64,000 nucleotides of DNA from Rathayibacter sp. Leaf185 (GTDB lineage Bacteria; Actinomycetota; Actinomycetes; Actinomycetales; Microbacteriaceae), in contig NZ_LMPP01000007.1 in NCBI RefSeq assembly GCF_001423885.1, positions 1 through 64,000 of the forward strand, in the 5' to 3' direction. Numbering within the stretch: position 1 is the first letter of the stretch; the number at the start of each line of letters is the position of its first letter. The notes beneath the pieces are model-generated. The model searched no databases and was not told where the DNA came from. It worked only from the letters and a program-made list of their open reading frames with translations. The position numbers were made by a program, and so were the translations under genes. Positions 16,211-25,666 of this stretch are shown one piece after another.

Positions 16211-17958
16211 GTGACACGACTCTTCCGCTCCGCGAACCGCGGGCGCTCCGCGGTGGCCCTCACGGCCGCCGCTCTGATCTGCGGAGCGGCCCTCGCCGCT
16301 CCCAGCATCGCCACCGCTGCCGGCTCCGCTGACCTCTCAGCCACCGGTGGCGCCGCACGCATCTCCCCGGTCGACGCCGACCTCTCCGATTCGCTTCGCG
16401 CCGAGATCAAGGAGCAGGACGCGAAGAACGTCATCCTCCTGATCGGTGACGGCATGGGCGACTCCGAGATCACCGTGGCCCGCAACTACCAGTACGGCGC
16501 GGCCGGCCGCTTCCCGGGCATCGACGCCCTCCCGATCACCGGCCAGTACACGACCTACTCGCTCTACCGCGCCGACGACCCCGCCACCGGTGCGGTCAAG
16601 GGCGCTCCGGATTACGTGCCCGACTCCGCCGCCACCGGCAGCGCCTGGGCGACCGGCACCAAGACCTACGACAACGCGGTCTCGGTCGATATCGACCAGA
16701 ACCGGAAGGACACCCTGCTGGAGATCGCGAAGGCGAACGGACTGAAGACCGGCAACGTCACCACCTCCGAGATCCAGGACGCGACGCCCGCCGTGCAGGC
16801 CGCGCACGTGGACGCGCGCAGCTGCTACGGACCCGACAGCGCAAGCTGCGGGAACGACGCGCTCGAGAACGGTGGACTCGGCTCGATCAGTGAGCAGATC
16901 CTCGGCACCCGCGCCGACCTGACCCTTGGTGGTGGCTCGGCAAGCTTCGGTCAGACCGCGAAGGCCGGCGACTGGGCCGGTCAGACCTTGTTCCAGCAGG
17001 CGGATGAGCGCGGCTATCAGGTGCTCGGCGATGCGACCACCGCCGGCACGGCCGCCCAGCTCGAAGCCCTCACCGTCGCCGACCAGGACGCTCCCGTCCT
17101 CGGCCTCTTCGGCTCGGGCAACCTGCCCGTCCGCTACGCGCCGACCCCAGCCACGGTCGGAGGCGGCGACGCCGCTCCGCAGACCTGCGTCGCCAACCCG
17201 ACGCGCCCCGCTGACCAGCCCACGCTTCGCTCGATGACCGAGAAGGCGATCGACCTACTCGACACCGGCGACAAGGGCTTCTTCCTCCAGGTCGAGGGCG
17301 CCAGCATCGACAAGCAGGACCACGCCGCCAACGCCTGCGGCCAGATCGGTGAGACCGTCGACCTCGACGAGGCCGTCCAGGCCGCCCTCGCCTTCGCGAA
17401 GGCCGACGGCAACACGCTCGTCCTCGTCACCGCCGACCACGCCCACACCAGCCAGATCGTGGACAGCACGCCCCCACGTCGCTCAGCACCGCGCTGAAGA
17501 CCGCTGACGGCAGCACGATGAAGGTCTCGTACGGCACGGGCGCCGAGGGCAGCTCGCAGCAGCACACCGGCTCGCAGCTGCGCATCGCCGGCTACGGACC
17601 CGGCGCGGCCAACGTCGCCGGCCTCACCGACCAGACCGACACGTTCTTCACCATCTCGAACGCGCTGGGCCTGGACCGCGACGTCGACTCGCTGAGCTTC
17701 AACGCGACCGCCGAGCTCTCGGGCACGACGTTCAAGCCCGGAGAGAAGATCACGCTGACCGCTGAGAACTACAACGGCGACACTCAGCTGGTCGGCTCCG
17801 CTCCCATGTTCACGGAGCGCACCGCGACACAGGACCTCGTCGACGGAGGCCTCACCGTCTCCGCCAAGGCGCCCACCACCCCCGGCGACTACACCGTCAC
17901 CGTGACCGGAGCCCAGACCGGCAAGGCCATCTCACTGCCGTTCACGGTCACCAAGTAG
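16211..17958 (+). pseudogene. phoA: Alkaline phosphatase (PhoA), frameshifted
   Basis: The first frame (GTG 16211 to TGA at 17497) gives a secreted phosphatase with signal peptide [18 protein letters not shown]. Metal and nucleophile motifs are [23 protein letters not shown] (serine nucleophile), [13 protein letters not shown] and [10 protein letters not shown] second frame continues the protein to 17958 and holds the last metal-binding His (QQHTGSQLR) plus a C-terminal Ig-like domain. The switch lies in the run of five C at 17471-17475. Adding one C would give [17 protein letters not shown] and restore a single product of about 582 residues. AGGGAG lies upstream of the GTG. Without the base the active site loses its last ligand. 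Either a sequencing error or a true inactivation. Confidence 0.9.
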
Positions 17959-18001
17959 ATCCGCGCGCGCCGCTTCTTCACTACTGAAGAGCGATGACGC
18001 G

Positions 18002-18031
18002 GGAAGGGCCGCCCCTCGGGGCGGCCCTTCC
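18002..18031 (+). terminator. Rho-independent-like terminator after phoA
   Basis: GGAAGGGCCGCCCC and GGGGCGGCCCTTCC make a perfect 14-base stem with a two-base loop, 44 bases past the phoA stop. No U-tract follows, as is common in actinomycetes. It also separates phoA from the convergent lspA. Confidence 0.85.
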
Positions 18032-18076
18032 TCGTGTGCGTGGACAGCAGATGGGAGAAGGTGTTCAGGTCGGCTG

Positions 18077-18619
18077 TCACCGCGTGTTGCGATCCGGTGC
18101 TGCAGGTGTGGCCCGGATACCACTCATCGGTGAGGAGGTCATCGCCCAGGCGATGAAGCCGCAGGTGGTGAAGATGTCCGCGACGTTGAAGATGGAGAAC
18201 CATTCGACGGCGAGAAAGTCGATGACTTCGCCGGTCAGCGGACCGTTCTGCGCGCGGGAGATGCGATCCCACAGATTTCCTAGCGCGCCGCCGGCCACGA
18301 CCGCCAGAAAGACGGTGCCCGGCAGTGAGGAGCGTCGGATCAGCCTGAGCGCGATCCACACGCAGAGCACGCTGATGATCAGCATGAGGCCGACGACGAG
18401 CGGCGCTCCGACGTCGGCGCCGATTCCGAAGGCCACTCCGGGGTTGAAGTGCAGTTCGAGACTGAAGCCGGGCGCAAAGGGGATCACGCTGCCGTCGGAG
18501 AGCGAGTCGAGCGCCCAGATTTTTGTGGCCCTATCGATGGCGAAGGCCCCGACGAGAGCTGCAGCGACGAGGACGATCCGCCCGACGCCAGGCGCGGCAG
18601 TAGTGGTGGGTGTCTGCAT
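18077..18619 (-). CDS. lspA: Signal peptidase II (LspA), second copy
   Basis: A 180-residue lipoprotein signal peptidase. The catalytic aspartates are in GNLWDRISR and FNVADIFTT, with FNPGVAFGIG also present. It is clearly homologous to the copy at 11078, with the same C-terminal VADIFTTCG block, but diverged over most of its length, so it is not a recent duplicate. It follows the resB gene by about 66 bases on the minus strand, in the unit opposite cmtR-ctpG. The likely substrates are the lipoproteins encoded in the island (DUF305, BNR and TlpA-like). Confidence 0.93.
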   Translation of the reverse strand: MQTPTTTAAPGVGRIVLVAAALVGAFAIDRATKIWALDSLSDGSVIPFAPGFSLELHFNPGVAFGIGADVGAPLVVGLMLIISVLCVWIALRLIRRSSLPGTVFLAVVAGGALGNLWDRISRAQNGPLTGEVIDFLAVEWFSIFNVADIFTTCGFIAWAMTSSPMSGIRATPAAPDRNTR

Positions 18620-18685
18620 GTCAGGCGCATCCTGTGCTGTTCGAGGACCGGCAGGTCATGGGTCGGAGCGTGATCGGTTCGGGGG

Positions 18686-20389
18686 TCATGGTTCTCGATT
18701 CGGTCCGGTGAGATGCGTGCGAGCGAGCTCGGCGACTGCATGCGCCAGATGAGGGTCTTCTCCGCGGGCGAGTCCTGCGTACTCCACAAGGACGGTGCCG
18801 TCGTCCTGCGCTGTCGCTTTCACCCATACGCGTCGGCGAGCGACGAAGAGCGAGGTGAGAAGACCGGCGACGATGAGGATGGAGAAGACGAGGACCCAGG
18901 ATTCCGTCGGGTCCGCGTTGATGTCGAACGACGCGAAACGCAGGACACTCTCACCGCCAGTGGCCGCGGAATCGGCGGCGTCGAACGAGATACTGCCCAG
19001 GCCCCCGGGGAGCTCGGCTGTCTCTCCGGGTTGCAGGCGGAGGGAGGCCGTGCCGGTGGATCCGCCGGTGACCCGGGTCAGGTCATCCGTGTTCAGCGTG
19101 TAGACGGACGCGGGGATCCCGCCGTCGAGGCCAAGGTCACCGGTGAAGACGTCGAGGGAGAGCACGGGCAGGACGAGGTCGGGATAGTTAGAGGTGGAAG
19201 CGCCGGACGGCAGCTCCGCTTCACTGGGGTAGAAGAACCCGGTCATGCCGACCTGGGTCGCGAGCCCGTCGGGGACTTTGACGACACCGATGGAGGTCAT
19301 GTTCGAGTCCTGCGGCAGGAACGGGACGGGCTCCGAGAAAACGATCCGTCCGCCGGGATCTCGCATCGTGATGGTCGGGGCGTAACCGTTGCCGAGAAGG
19401 TAGATGTTGCTGCGTCCGACCGAGATCGGTTCGTTGACCTTGATCCTCGACGACTCTGCAGCGGAGGGACCCAGTCGCGTGCTCACGGAGGCGGTGAAAT
19501 CGATCGGCTGCCCCAGGGCGCTGCGATTCTCTTCCTCGTAGGTGACGGACAGATCCTCCAGCTTGAGAGTGAAGGGGTCCAGTTGCTCGGGAACGAAGAA
19601 CCGGCCCGGGTTGAAGGAGTCGTACGAGGCGAGGGTGTTCGACAGGGACTGGCCCTCCACGATCACCCGCTGGCCGGCGTACCCGAAGCCGCCGCCGAAG
19701 CCCACGCACACGAGAAGGCCGACCAAAGAGAGGTGGAAAACGAGGTTTCCCGTCTCGCGCAGGTAGCCGCGCTCCGCCGCGACACTCGCGACCACGCGAC
19801 CGGGCCGATCCGTGTCGTAGCGGGCGGTGCGATATCCCGCCTTCCTCAGCCGCATCTGCGCTGCGGTGATGGACTCACCGGCCGTCGGCTCCTCCACGAC
19901 AGCAGTGCGGTAACCCACGAGGCGTTCAAGTCGCACGGGAGTCTTGGGTGGGAGCGCGCGCAGAGCAGCCACGTGGTGCTTCGTTCGAGGGATGACGCAG
20001 CCGATGAGAGAGACGAAGAGAAGAAGGTAGATGCTGGAGAACCAGATCGACGTGTAGGTGTCGAACGCCTGCACCTTCTCCAGCAGCGGTGCGATGTCGG
20101 GGTTGTTGATGAAGTACTGCGCAACACCGTTCGGGTCCGATGAACGCTGCGGCACCAACGACCCCGGGATCGAGGCGATCGCGAGCAGCAGGAGCAGGAA
20201 CAGCGCGGTCCGCATGCTGGTCAGTTGCCGCCAGACCCAGCGGATCCACCCCACCGGACCGAGCCTGGGCTCACGAATCTCGCCGCGGTCCTCAGCGACC
20301 GCGTCGATGTGATCCACAGGCCGGCTCGGGCCCACAGCCAAGCCCGCCTCAGCATCAGAACGGCTGCGGGACGATGCGCTGTCGGTCAT
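18686..20389 (-). CDS. resB: ResB/Ccs1-like cytochrome c biogenesis protein
   Basis: A 567-residue membrane protein of the ResB family, which in system II cytochrome c maturation works with ResC/CcsA to pass haem to apocytochromes. Three N-terminal membrane helices (TSMRTALFLLLLLAIASIPG starts the first, LRETGNLVFHLSLVGLLVC is the third) flank conserved parts such as SIPGSLVPQRSSDP. A long extracytoplasmic domain and a last helix near residue 510 follow. Length is normal. No resC/ccsA is near; the CcdA and TlpA-like genes that belong to the same pathway are 14 kb away at 34.0-35.3 kb. Its partner may be chromosomal. Confidence 0.92.
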   Translation of the reverse strand: MTDSASSRSRSDAEAGLAVGPSRPVDHIDAVAEDRGEIREPRLGPVGWIRWVWRQLTSMRTALFLLLLLAIASIPGSLVPQRSSDPNGVAQYFINNPDIAPLLEKVQAFDTYTSIWFSSIYLLLFVSLIGCVIPRTKHHVAALRALPPKTPVRLERLVGYRTAVVEEPTAGESITAAQMRLRKAGYRTARYDTDRPGRVVASVAAERGYLRETGNLVFHLSLVGLLVCVGFGGGFGYAGQRVIVEGQSLSNTLASYDSFNPGRFFVPEQLDPFTLKLEDLSVTYEEENRSALGQPIDFTASVSTRLGPSAAESSRIKVNEPISVGRSNIYLLGNGYAPTITMRDPGGRIVFSEPVPFLPQDSNMTSIGVVKVPDGLATQVGMTGFFYPSEAELPSGASTSNYPDLVLPVLSLDVFTGDLGLDGGIPASVYTLNTDDLTRVTGGSTGTASLRLQPGETAELPGGLGSISFDAADSAATGGESVLRFASFDINADPTESWVLVFSILIVAGLLTSLFVARRRVWVKATAQDDGTVLVEYAGLARGEDPHLAHAVAELARTHLTGPNREP

Positions 20390-20448
20390 TTGACCGGCTC
20401 CTCAAGTGGATCGGGGGTTGATCAGTCGACGGGGTTGCTCAGCGCAGT

Positions 20449-20868
20449 TCAGTCGTTGACCGGCACGCGGATGATGAGGCCAGCGGCACCAGCGATGCCG
20501 ATACCGACCAGGTGCAGTGACGACCAGATGACGTCGAGGAAGGTGAAGGGGAGGATGGGGTTCCACAGCACGACCATCGGTGCGAGCCCGATCAGCCACC
20601 ACCAGGCGCGGGCTTGGATCGCGAACCACGACATCACCGCTGCGAGGATCGCAACGGTGTAGAGCACGAAGATGTACTCCTCGGTGCCCACGAGTGCCAG
20701 CCCGGCGAGCAGCGCGATCGCGAGGATGATTCCCGGCGCCAGAGCCATCTTCGCCCTGCTGCGATCCGGGTATCGAGAGGCCGCAGCTCGAGAAGGCGTT
20801 CGCCCCTGGTGGGAGCGGGGAGCGGGCCCTCGTCCGGTGCGGCGCCGGCTCTTCGATGGTCGGCTCAT
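20449..20868 (-). CDS. Small membrane protein (DUF6804-like)
   Basis: A 139-residue protein: a 40-residue basic head, then about four hydrophobic segments, including LAIALLAGLALVGTEEYIFV and GLAPMVVLWNPILPFTF. The WNPILPF motif is typical of small uncharacterised actinobacterial membrane proteins, which I only tentatively link to DUF6804. It is 59 bases upstream of resB on the same strand and could be cotranscribed. Its 5' end faces cmtR, and the 47-base gap between them must hold both promoters. Confidence 0.6.
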   Translation of the reverse strand: MSRPSKSRRRTGRGPAPRSHQGRTPSRAAASRYPDRSRAKMALAPGIILAIALLAGLALVGTEEYIFVLYTVAILAAVMSWFAIQARAWWWLIGLAPMVVLWNPILPFTFLDVIWSSLHLVGIGIAGAAGLIIRVPVND

Positions 20869-20907
20869 CTGCCGATCATACGATCATTCGACACCGACCG
20901 CTGTAAG

Positions 20908-20923
20908 GTCAGTGCATGCTGAC
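20908..20923. promoter_or_regulatory. Operator-like dyad over the cmtR start codon
   Basis: GTCAG and CTGAC arms enclose TGCATG, which contains the ATG of cmtR. TAAGGT at 20904 could be the -10 of a leaderless promoter. The same arrangement is partly copied at 13694-13710. Autoregulation is inferred. Confidence 0.5.
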
Positions 20924-21269
20924 TATTGCTTCGCGTCTCGACGTCATGAACCGGTTAGGCCGAGCGATGGCGGATCCCACTCGTTCCCGGATCCTGCTGT
21001 CGCTCATCGAGCAGCCGGGTCATCCGGGAGAGCTGGCGGAGGCTCTGGGGTTGACCCGTTCTAACGTGTCGAACCATCTGACGTGTCTGCGTGGGTGCGG
21101 AATCGTCGCAGCGATCCCGGAGGGCCGCAGCACGAGATACGAGATCGCGGATCCTCACCTCTCGAAGGCACTGATGGTGATGCTCGACGTCGTACTCGCT
21201 GTGGAGGACGGTGCAGGGTGCACGGACGAGAACTGCGACGTCCCGATGTGCTGCGAGGTGAACGCGTGA
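20916..21269 (+). CDS. cmtR: CmtR-like Cd/Pb-sensing repressor
   Basis: A 117-residue ArsR-family winged-helix protein. Cys 57 and Cys 61 in NHLTCLRGCGIVA and Cys 102 near the C-terminus fall at the same residue numbers as the Cd/Pb ligands of Mycobacterium tuberculosis CmtR, and the start MLTIASRLDVMNRLGRAMAD also aligns with it. Extra cysteines (CTDENCDVPMCC) extend the tail. It overlaps the following ATPase gene by 4 bases; in M. tuberculosis cmtR also neighbours the P-type ATPase ctpG. Metal binding should lift repression of that pump. Confidence 0.95.
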   Translation: MLTIASRLDVMNRLGRAMADPTRSRILLSLIEQPGHPGELAEALGLTRSNVSNHLTCLRGCGIVAAIPEGRSTRYEIADPHLSKALMVMLDVVLAVEDGAGCTDENCDVPMCCEVNA

Positions 21270-23344
21270 GCGCTGAGTGCTGCGGCGACGGTGACGAGTC
21301 TGCTGCCTCTCGACGGATCGTCAGGGCGCGGCCGCGACCGACCGGGGATGCCTGCTGCGCCGTGGAGGAGACTCCGGCCATGGTGACCCTCGGTACAGGT
21401 CCGGTACCCGCTGACTCCCACATGCACGATGAGGGCGGTGAGGATGACGAGCACTCCGACGGGGACGAGCTCGCGCCGTGGTGGCGCGATCGAGGTGTCC
21501 TGATCCCGGTCGCGGCCGGAGTTCTGCTCGCGGTCGGCTACCTCCTCGAGTGGACCGGGTTCCCGGTCGCGGGAACGATCGTGCTGGCGGCGAGCCTGCT
21601 GGCTGGAGCGTCGACGTTCGTTCCGAGCGCGGTGCGGCGCCTGCTGCGCGGGAAGCTCGGTGTGAGCCTGCTGATGACGATCGCGGCCGTCGGCGCGGTC
21701 CTCCTCGGCCACGTCGGAGAGGCCGCCGCCCTGGCCTTCCTGTTCTCCATCGCGGAAGCCCTCGAAGACCGGGCGATGGACAAGGCGCGCGACGGGTTGC
21801 GGGCGCTGCTCGATCTGATCCCGCAGACGGCAACCGTCTCCCGTCTGCACGGCGACGTGACCATTCCGGCGCGGGAGCTGCGCGAGCTCGACATCCTCGT
21901 CGTCCGACCGGGTGAGCGGGTGGCCACCGACGGTGTCGTGGTGTCGGGGCGCACCAGCCTGGACACGTCTGCGATTACCGGCGAGTCGATACCGGTCGAA
22001 GTGGGTCCAGGCGACGCCGTTACCGCCGGTTCCATCAACGGGGGCGGTGCTTTGCAGATCGAGGCGACCGCCGCTGGAACCGACAACTCGTTGACGACGA
22101 TCGTGAAGCTCGTCGAGCAGGCCCACGCACGAAAGGGCGACCGCGCCCGTCTGGCTGACCGCATCGCGAAGCCTCTCGTGCCCGCCGTGTTGATCCTCTC
22201 CGCAGGCATCGCCCTGTTCGGTGTCCTGATCGGGGACCCGGGGACGTGGACGGAGCGCGCTCTCGTGGTCCTCGTCGCCGCCTCGCCGTGCGCTCTGGCG
22301 ATCGCCGTCCCGGTGACCGTCATCTCCGCGATCGGCTCGGCGAGCCGGTTCGGTCTGATCATCAAGTCCGGCGAAGCCTTCGAACGACTGGGCACGGTGC
22401 AACTCGTCGCGTTCGACAAGACGGGCACTCTCACCCGCAACAGCCCCATCGTCACTCATGTCGCCACCGCGGACGGCGTCACCCGCGACGAGGTCCTCGC
22501 CCTCGCGGCAGCACTGGAGAAGCGCAGCACCCATCCCCTCGCTGCGGCGATCGTCGCGGCGGCATCCCTCCACCCTCAGGCAGATGATGTCGTCGAGCAT
22601 CCTGGAGACGGCCTCACGGGCACTGTCGACGGCACCCCGATCCGGGTGGGAAGCCCGCGCTGGGTGCCCGCCGACGCTCTCACCGCGCAGCTCGAAGCGA
22701 TGGAATCCGAAGGGATGACAGCGGTCGTCGTCGAACAGGCCGATTCGGTTCTGGGCATCATCGGCATCCGAGACGAACTGAAGCCGGAAGCGGCCGCCAC
22801 CATCGCGGAACTCAAACGTCATCACATCCGCGCCCTGATGCTCACCGGCGACAACACCCGCACTGCGCACGCCCTCGCGCAGCAGGCCGGGATCTTCGAG
22901 GTGCGTGCGGAGCAGAAGCCTGACCAGAAGGCCGCGGCGATCGAGGAGTTCCGTCGGCATCGACGAGTCGCGATGATCGGTGACGGGATCAACGACGCGC
23001 CCGCGCTGGCGACCGCGGATGTAGGAATCGCGATGGGCGCCACCGGGTCCGCGGCCGCCATCGAATCCGCAGATGTCGCCTTCACCGGCACGGACCTGCG
23101 CCTGATCCCCGCCGCGCTGCTCCACGCCAGACGCGGTCGACGCATCATGACCGCGAACCTGATCCTCGCTCTCGGCGTGATCATCGTCCTCTTCCCCCTC
23201 GCTCTCACCGGTGTGCTGGGGCTGGCAGGAGTGGTCCTCGTGCACGAGCTGGCGGAGGTCGTCATCATCGCCAACGGAGTGCGCGCGGCCCGCCGCCACA
23301 CCCCGCTCACTCCACAGCCCGCGCTACAAGCGAGCAGCCGGTGA
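21266..23344 (+). CDS. ctpG: CtpG/CadA-like heavy-metal P1B-ATPase
   Basis: A 692-residue pump for Cd, Pb or Zn. The first 45 residues hold Cys pairs (ECC, ACC) and a His/Asp/Glu stretch (HMHDEGGEDDEHSDGDE) instead of a classic GMTCxxC domain. The actuator TGES (SAITGESIPV), the membrane metal motif SPC (VAASPCALAIAVPVTV), the phosphorylation site DKTGTLTRN and the hinge GDGINDAPAL are present. SPC followed by ALAIAVPVT fits CtpG rather than copper CPC pumps. GTG 21266 overlaps the cmtR stop, so the pair is one transcription unit under Cd/Pb control. The product is complete. Confidence 0.94.
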   Translation: MSAECCGDGDESAASRRIVRARPRPTGDACCAVEETPAMVTLGTGPVPADSHMHDEGGEDDEHSDGDELAPWWRDRGVLIPVAAGVLLAVGYLLEWTGFPVAGTIVLAASLLAGASTFVPSAVRRLLRGKLGVSLLMTIAAVGAVLLGHVGEAAALAFLFSIAEALEDRAMDKARDGLRALLDLIPQTATVSRLHGDVTIPARELRELDILVVRPGERVATDGVVVSGRTSLDTSAITGESIPVEVGPGDAVTAGSINGGGALQIEATAAGTDNSLTTIVKLVEQAHARKGDRARLADRIAKPLVPAVLILSAGIALFGVLIGDPGTWTERALVVLVAASPCALAIAVPVTVISAIGSASRFGLIIKSGEAFERLGTVQLVAFDKTGTLTRNSPIVTHVATADGVTRDEVLALAAALEKRSTHPLAAAIVAAASLHPQADDVVEHPGDGLTGTVDGTPIRVGSPRWVPADALTAQLEAMESEGMTAVVVEQADSVLGIIGIRDELKPEAAATIAELKRHHIRALMLTGDNTRTAHALAQQAGIFEVRAEQKPDQKAAAIEEFRRHRRVAMIGDGINDAPALATADVGIAMGATGSAAAIESADVAFTGTDLRLIPAALLHARRGRRIMTANLILALGVIIVLFPLALTGVLGLAGVVLVHELAEVVIIANGVRAARRHTPLTPQPALQASSR

Positions 23345-23497
23345 CATCACTGACCGAGCTCACGGGAGTCTGCGCCGCCGCCCGGACACGGCGCCGTCCG
23401 ACGCGTCCTCGGAGAGGACTGCTACTGTCCCCCCTCGAGCGCCCCGGCATCCCGCCCAAGGTGTTCACGGCACAGCGTGGCGCGCCGGTCCCGAGGC

Positions 23498-24856
23498 GTG
23501 TCGCCTCCCGCACCGCCCCCTGACGGTTTGGATACCACTTTGGCCGACCCCGCCGCTACCTCCTCCGACTCTGCGAACCCTCCCGAGACATCACCTCGTC
23601 GGCCGAGTCGGCGGACCGTGATCCTGGGAGCCGTGAGCGCGGGCGTCGGCGTCGCCGTGCTCGGTGCCGGCGGCTACGCCGCGTACCAGGCTCTTGCACC
23701 CCGCGACTCCGACGTCGCCGGTGTCGCTGGCGACCCGGAGGCGATGCCTGCGGAGCGTGAACTGCTGGTGGGCGTCCCTGCGCCTGTCCCCTCGTTCGGG
23801 CCCAACGGCACCCACTGGCCCTCCCGGACGCCGTGGATCACCGGCGATGTCGACCTTGAGGTGGAGGTCGAGTGCTCGTGGTCCGCGATCAGCGACGCGA
23901 TCACCGCCGCAGTGGAGGGGACGGGTCCGTCCGAGACGGTGCGGATCCTCGTCGCTCCCGGCGAGCTCGCCGGTGGCGGCGCAGGGTCGAGTTCGTCACC
24001 GATGATGCAGGACGTCGGATCCCTCGACCGTGAGAACCGCATTCTCGTCTACCCCCGTGACGGTTGGGGTACGGTCACCACCAGTGACGCCTGGCGTCTT
24101 CTGCGCGTGCACGGCGTCGCCGTGGGCGGCATCGTCACCACCGGGGGGTTCCTCGCCTCCGGCTGCACCGGTTCTGCGTTCACCCGCATCACGACCACCG
24201 CGTACAACGTCTACGGCGTCGACGACGTCGAGTTCACTGAGAACATCGAGCTCGTCGAGATCGTCGTCCCGGACGCGCAGCTGCGAGACGAAGACGTGTC
24301 CAGCATGCGCACCCCCACGGATGGCGCCGGCGGTCTGCGCTTCATTTACCGCATCGGGTGCCACACCGCTCCTGCCTACAAAGCGGACGGATCCGACGCC
24401 CACACCGACACGGTCCAGCTCTCCGGGCAGGGCGGCAACTACTACGGCGACATCACGAGCATCGACTGCATCGACTTCGCCTCCTCGAACACGGCGTTCC
24501 AGATCGGCTCGGCCGCGAGAGTGCGCTTCGAGCACTGCCTCGTCGTGGGCGCAGAGACGGTCCAGCGGGTCTTCCCGCTGCTGGAGGGCGCCGACACCGG
24601 AGGGAACTTCGGCGCGGTGAACGGCCCCGGAACCGACTTCGGCTGCACCGCCGTGGACAGCATCTTCATCGGACCGGTGGGAGCGGCGACCTGGGCGTCC
24701 GTGTCGAACTCCACCGTCGGCTACGAGAGCACCGGCGACGCCCCCCAGGACGGCGAATGGATCATCGACCCGTCGATCCTCGGCTGGAGCGCGGATGATG
24801 TCCGCGAGCGCAGCCCCGCGATCACGGGCGACTACCTCACCTCCATCTGGACCTAA
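23498..24856 (+). CDS. Tat-exported parallel beta-helix protein
   Basis: About 452 residues. A twin-arginine signal (SRRTVILGAVSAGVGVAVLG) around residue 45 is followed by a lyase-like right-handed beta-helix. Evidence for the fold is the pattern of short repeats with buried hydrophobic and Asn/Ser positions, such as VYGVDDVEFTENIELVEIVV, GGNYYGDITSIDCIDFASSN and CTAVDSIFIGP. Such folds bind or cleave polysaccharides, but no catalytic residues can be named. The start is unsure: GTG 23498 has a weak GAGG close by, GTG 23477 and TTG 23540 are alternatives. It follows ctpG by about 150 bases and may be unrelated cargo. Confidence 0.7.
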   Translation: MSPPAPPPDGLDTTLADPAATSSDSANPPETSPRRPSRRTVILGAVSAGVGVAVLGAGGYAAYQALAPRDSDVAGVAGDPEAMPAERELLVGVPAPVPSFGPNGTHWPSRTPWITGDVDLEVEVECSWSAISDAITAAVEGTGPSETVRILVAPGELAGGGAGSSSSPMMQDVGSLDRENRILVYPRDGWGTVTTSDAWRLLRVHGVAVGGIVTTGGFLASGCTGSAFTRITTTAYNVYGVDDVEFTENIELVEIVVPDAQLRDEDVSSMRTPTDGAGGLRFIYRIGCHTAPAYKADGSDAHTDTVQLSGQGGNYYGDITSIDCIDFASSNTAFQIGSAARVRFEHCLVVGAETVQRVFPLLEGADTGGNFGAVNGPGTDFGCTAVDSIFIGPVGAATWASVSNSTVGYESTGDAPQDGEWIIDPSILGWSADDVRERSPAITGDYLTSIWT

Positions 24857-24985
24857 CTCGGTGACAGGACGGATCGCGGTCGGCTGGACGGCCGGCAGGA
24901 GCTCGGGGGCGTCGGCCAGTAGCCTGTGCCGAGAGCGGCGCGACGCGATATCGCGATCCCGCTGCTCGAGTGGACGGGTGATGTG

Positions 24986-25591
24986 ATGACGACTCGCGGC
25001 GCGCGGACCGTGCGCGGCATCGTCGCTGCGCTCGTTGCGACACTGCTCGCGTTGGTGTCTCACTCGATCGCCGACGGATCAGCCCCCAGCCGACTCGGCG
25101 TTCTCCTGGCACTCGCGTTCGCGGTCCCGGTGTGCATCGCTCTCGCCGGCCGACGGCTCTCGCGCGTGCGCCTGAGCGTGTCGGTGCTGATCAGCCAGTT
25201 CGCGTTCCACGCGGCGATGATGCTGGGCAACCCGGCGACCACACCCGCGTCGCCCGCCGCGCCGGAACGCGCCGGGCACCACCAGAACGCGGGCGTTCCG
25301 GCTCTGGACCTGGCGAACTCTGTGACCCACGCGGACCACAACACCCTCATGTGGGGAGCGCACCTCCTTGCCGCGATCGCGACGATCTTCGCGCTGCGGA
25401 TGGGCGAACGCGCGTTCTGGAGCATCCTCCGGCGTCAACAGTTCGAAACGGTTCAGGCGCTGTTCGCGTTCACGCTCGAACCGGTACCCACCGGCGAGAG
25501 AGCCCCGGCGACTGCTGCAGTGACGGTGCGCCCGCGGCTGGTGACGTTGTCGACGATGAGGCATCGAGGGCCGCCGGTCGCTGCTGCCTGA
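24986..25591 (+). CDS. Membrane protein at head of the ycnI-copC block
   Basis: A 201-residue protein with about four membrane segments (GIVAALVATLLALVSHSIAD, LLALAFAVPVCIALAG, SVLISQFAFHAAMMLG and AHLLAAIATIFALRMG). A His-rich periplasmic loop, GHHQNAGVP and VTHADHNTLMWGAH, precedes the fourth helix and could contact copper. No named family is recognised. It lies 75 bases before ycnI and reads in the same direction, so a copper-linked role is inferred from position and histidines. ATG 24986 was chosen because the residues before it are not hydrophobic or conserved. Confidence 0.65.
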   Translation: MTTRGARTVRGIVAALVATLLALVSHSIADGSAPSRLGVLLALAFAVPVCIALAGRRLSRVRLSVSVLISQFAFHAAMMLGNPATTPASPAAPERAGHHQNAGVPALDLANSVTHADHNTLMWGAHLLAAIATIFALRMGERAFWSILRRQQFETVQALFAFTLEPVPTGERAPATAAVTVRPRLVTLSTMRHRGPPVAAA

Positions 25592-25666
25592 GCGCAGCCA
25601 CCGCCCGCACTCTTCTCACCCTTCTCGGGCTGCTTCGTCGCGCCCGCCCCACGGAAAGATTTTCTT

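Noticed and set aside
21155-23299. Minus-strand 714-residue open frame opposite ctpG
   Set aside because: It is rich in Arg, Asp and Gly without motifs and mirrors the P-type ATPase codons, as expected for high-GC antisense frames.
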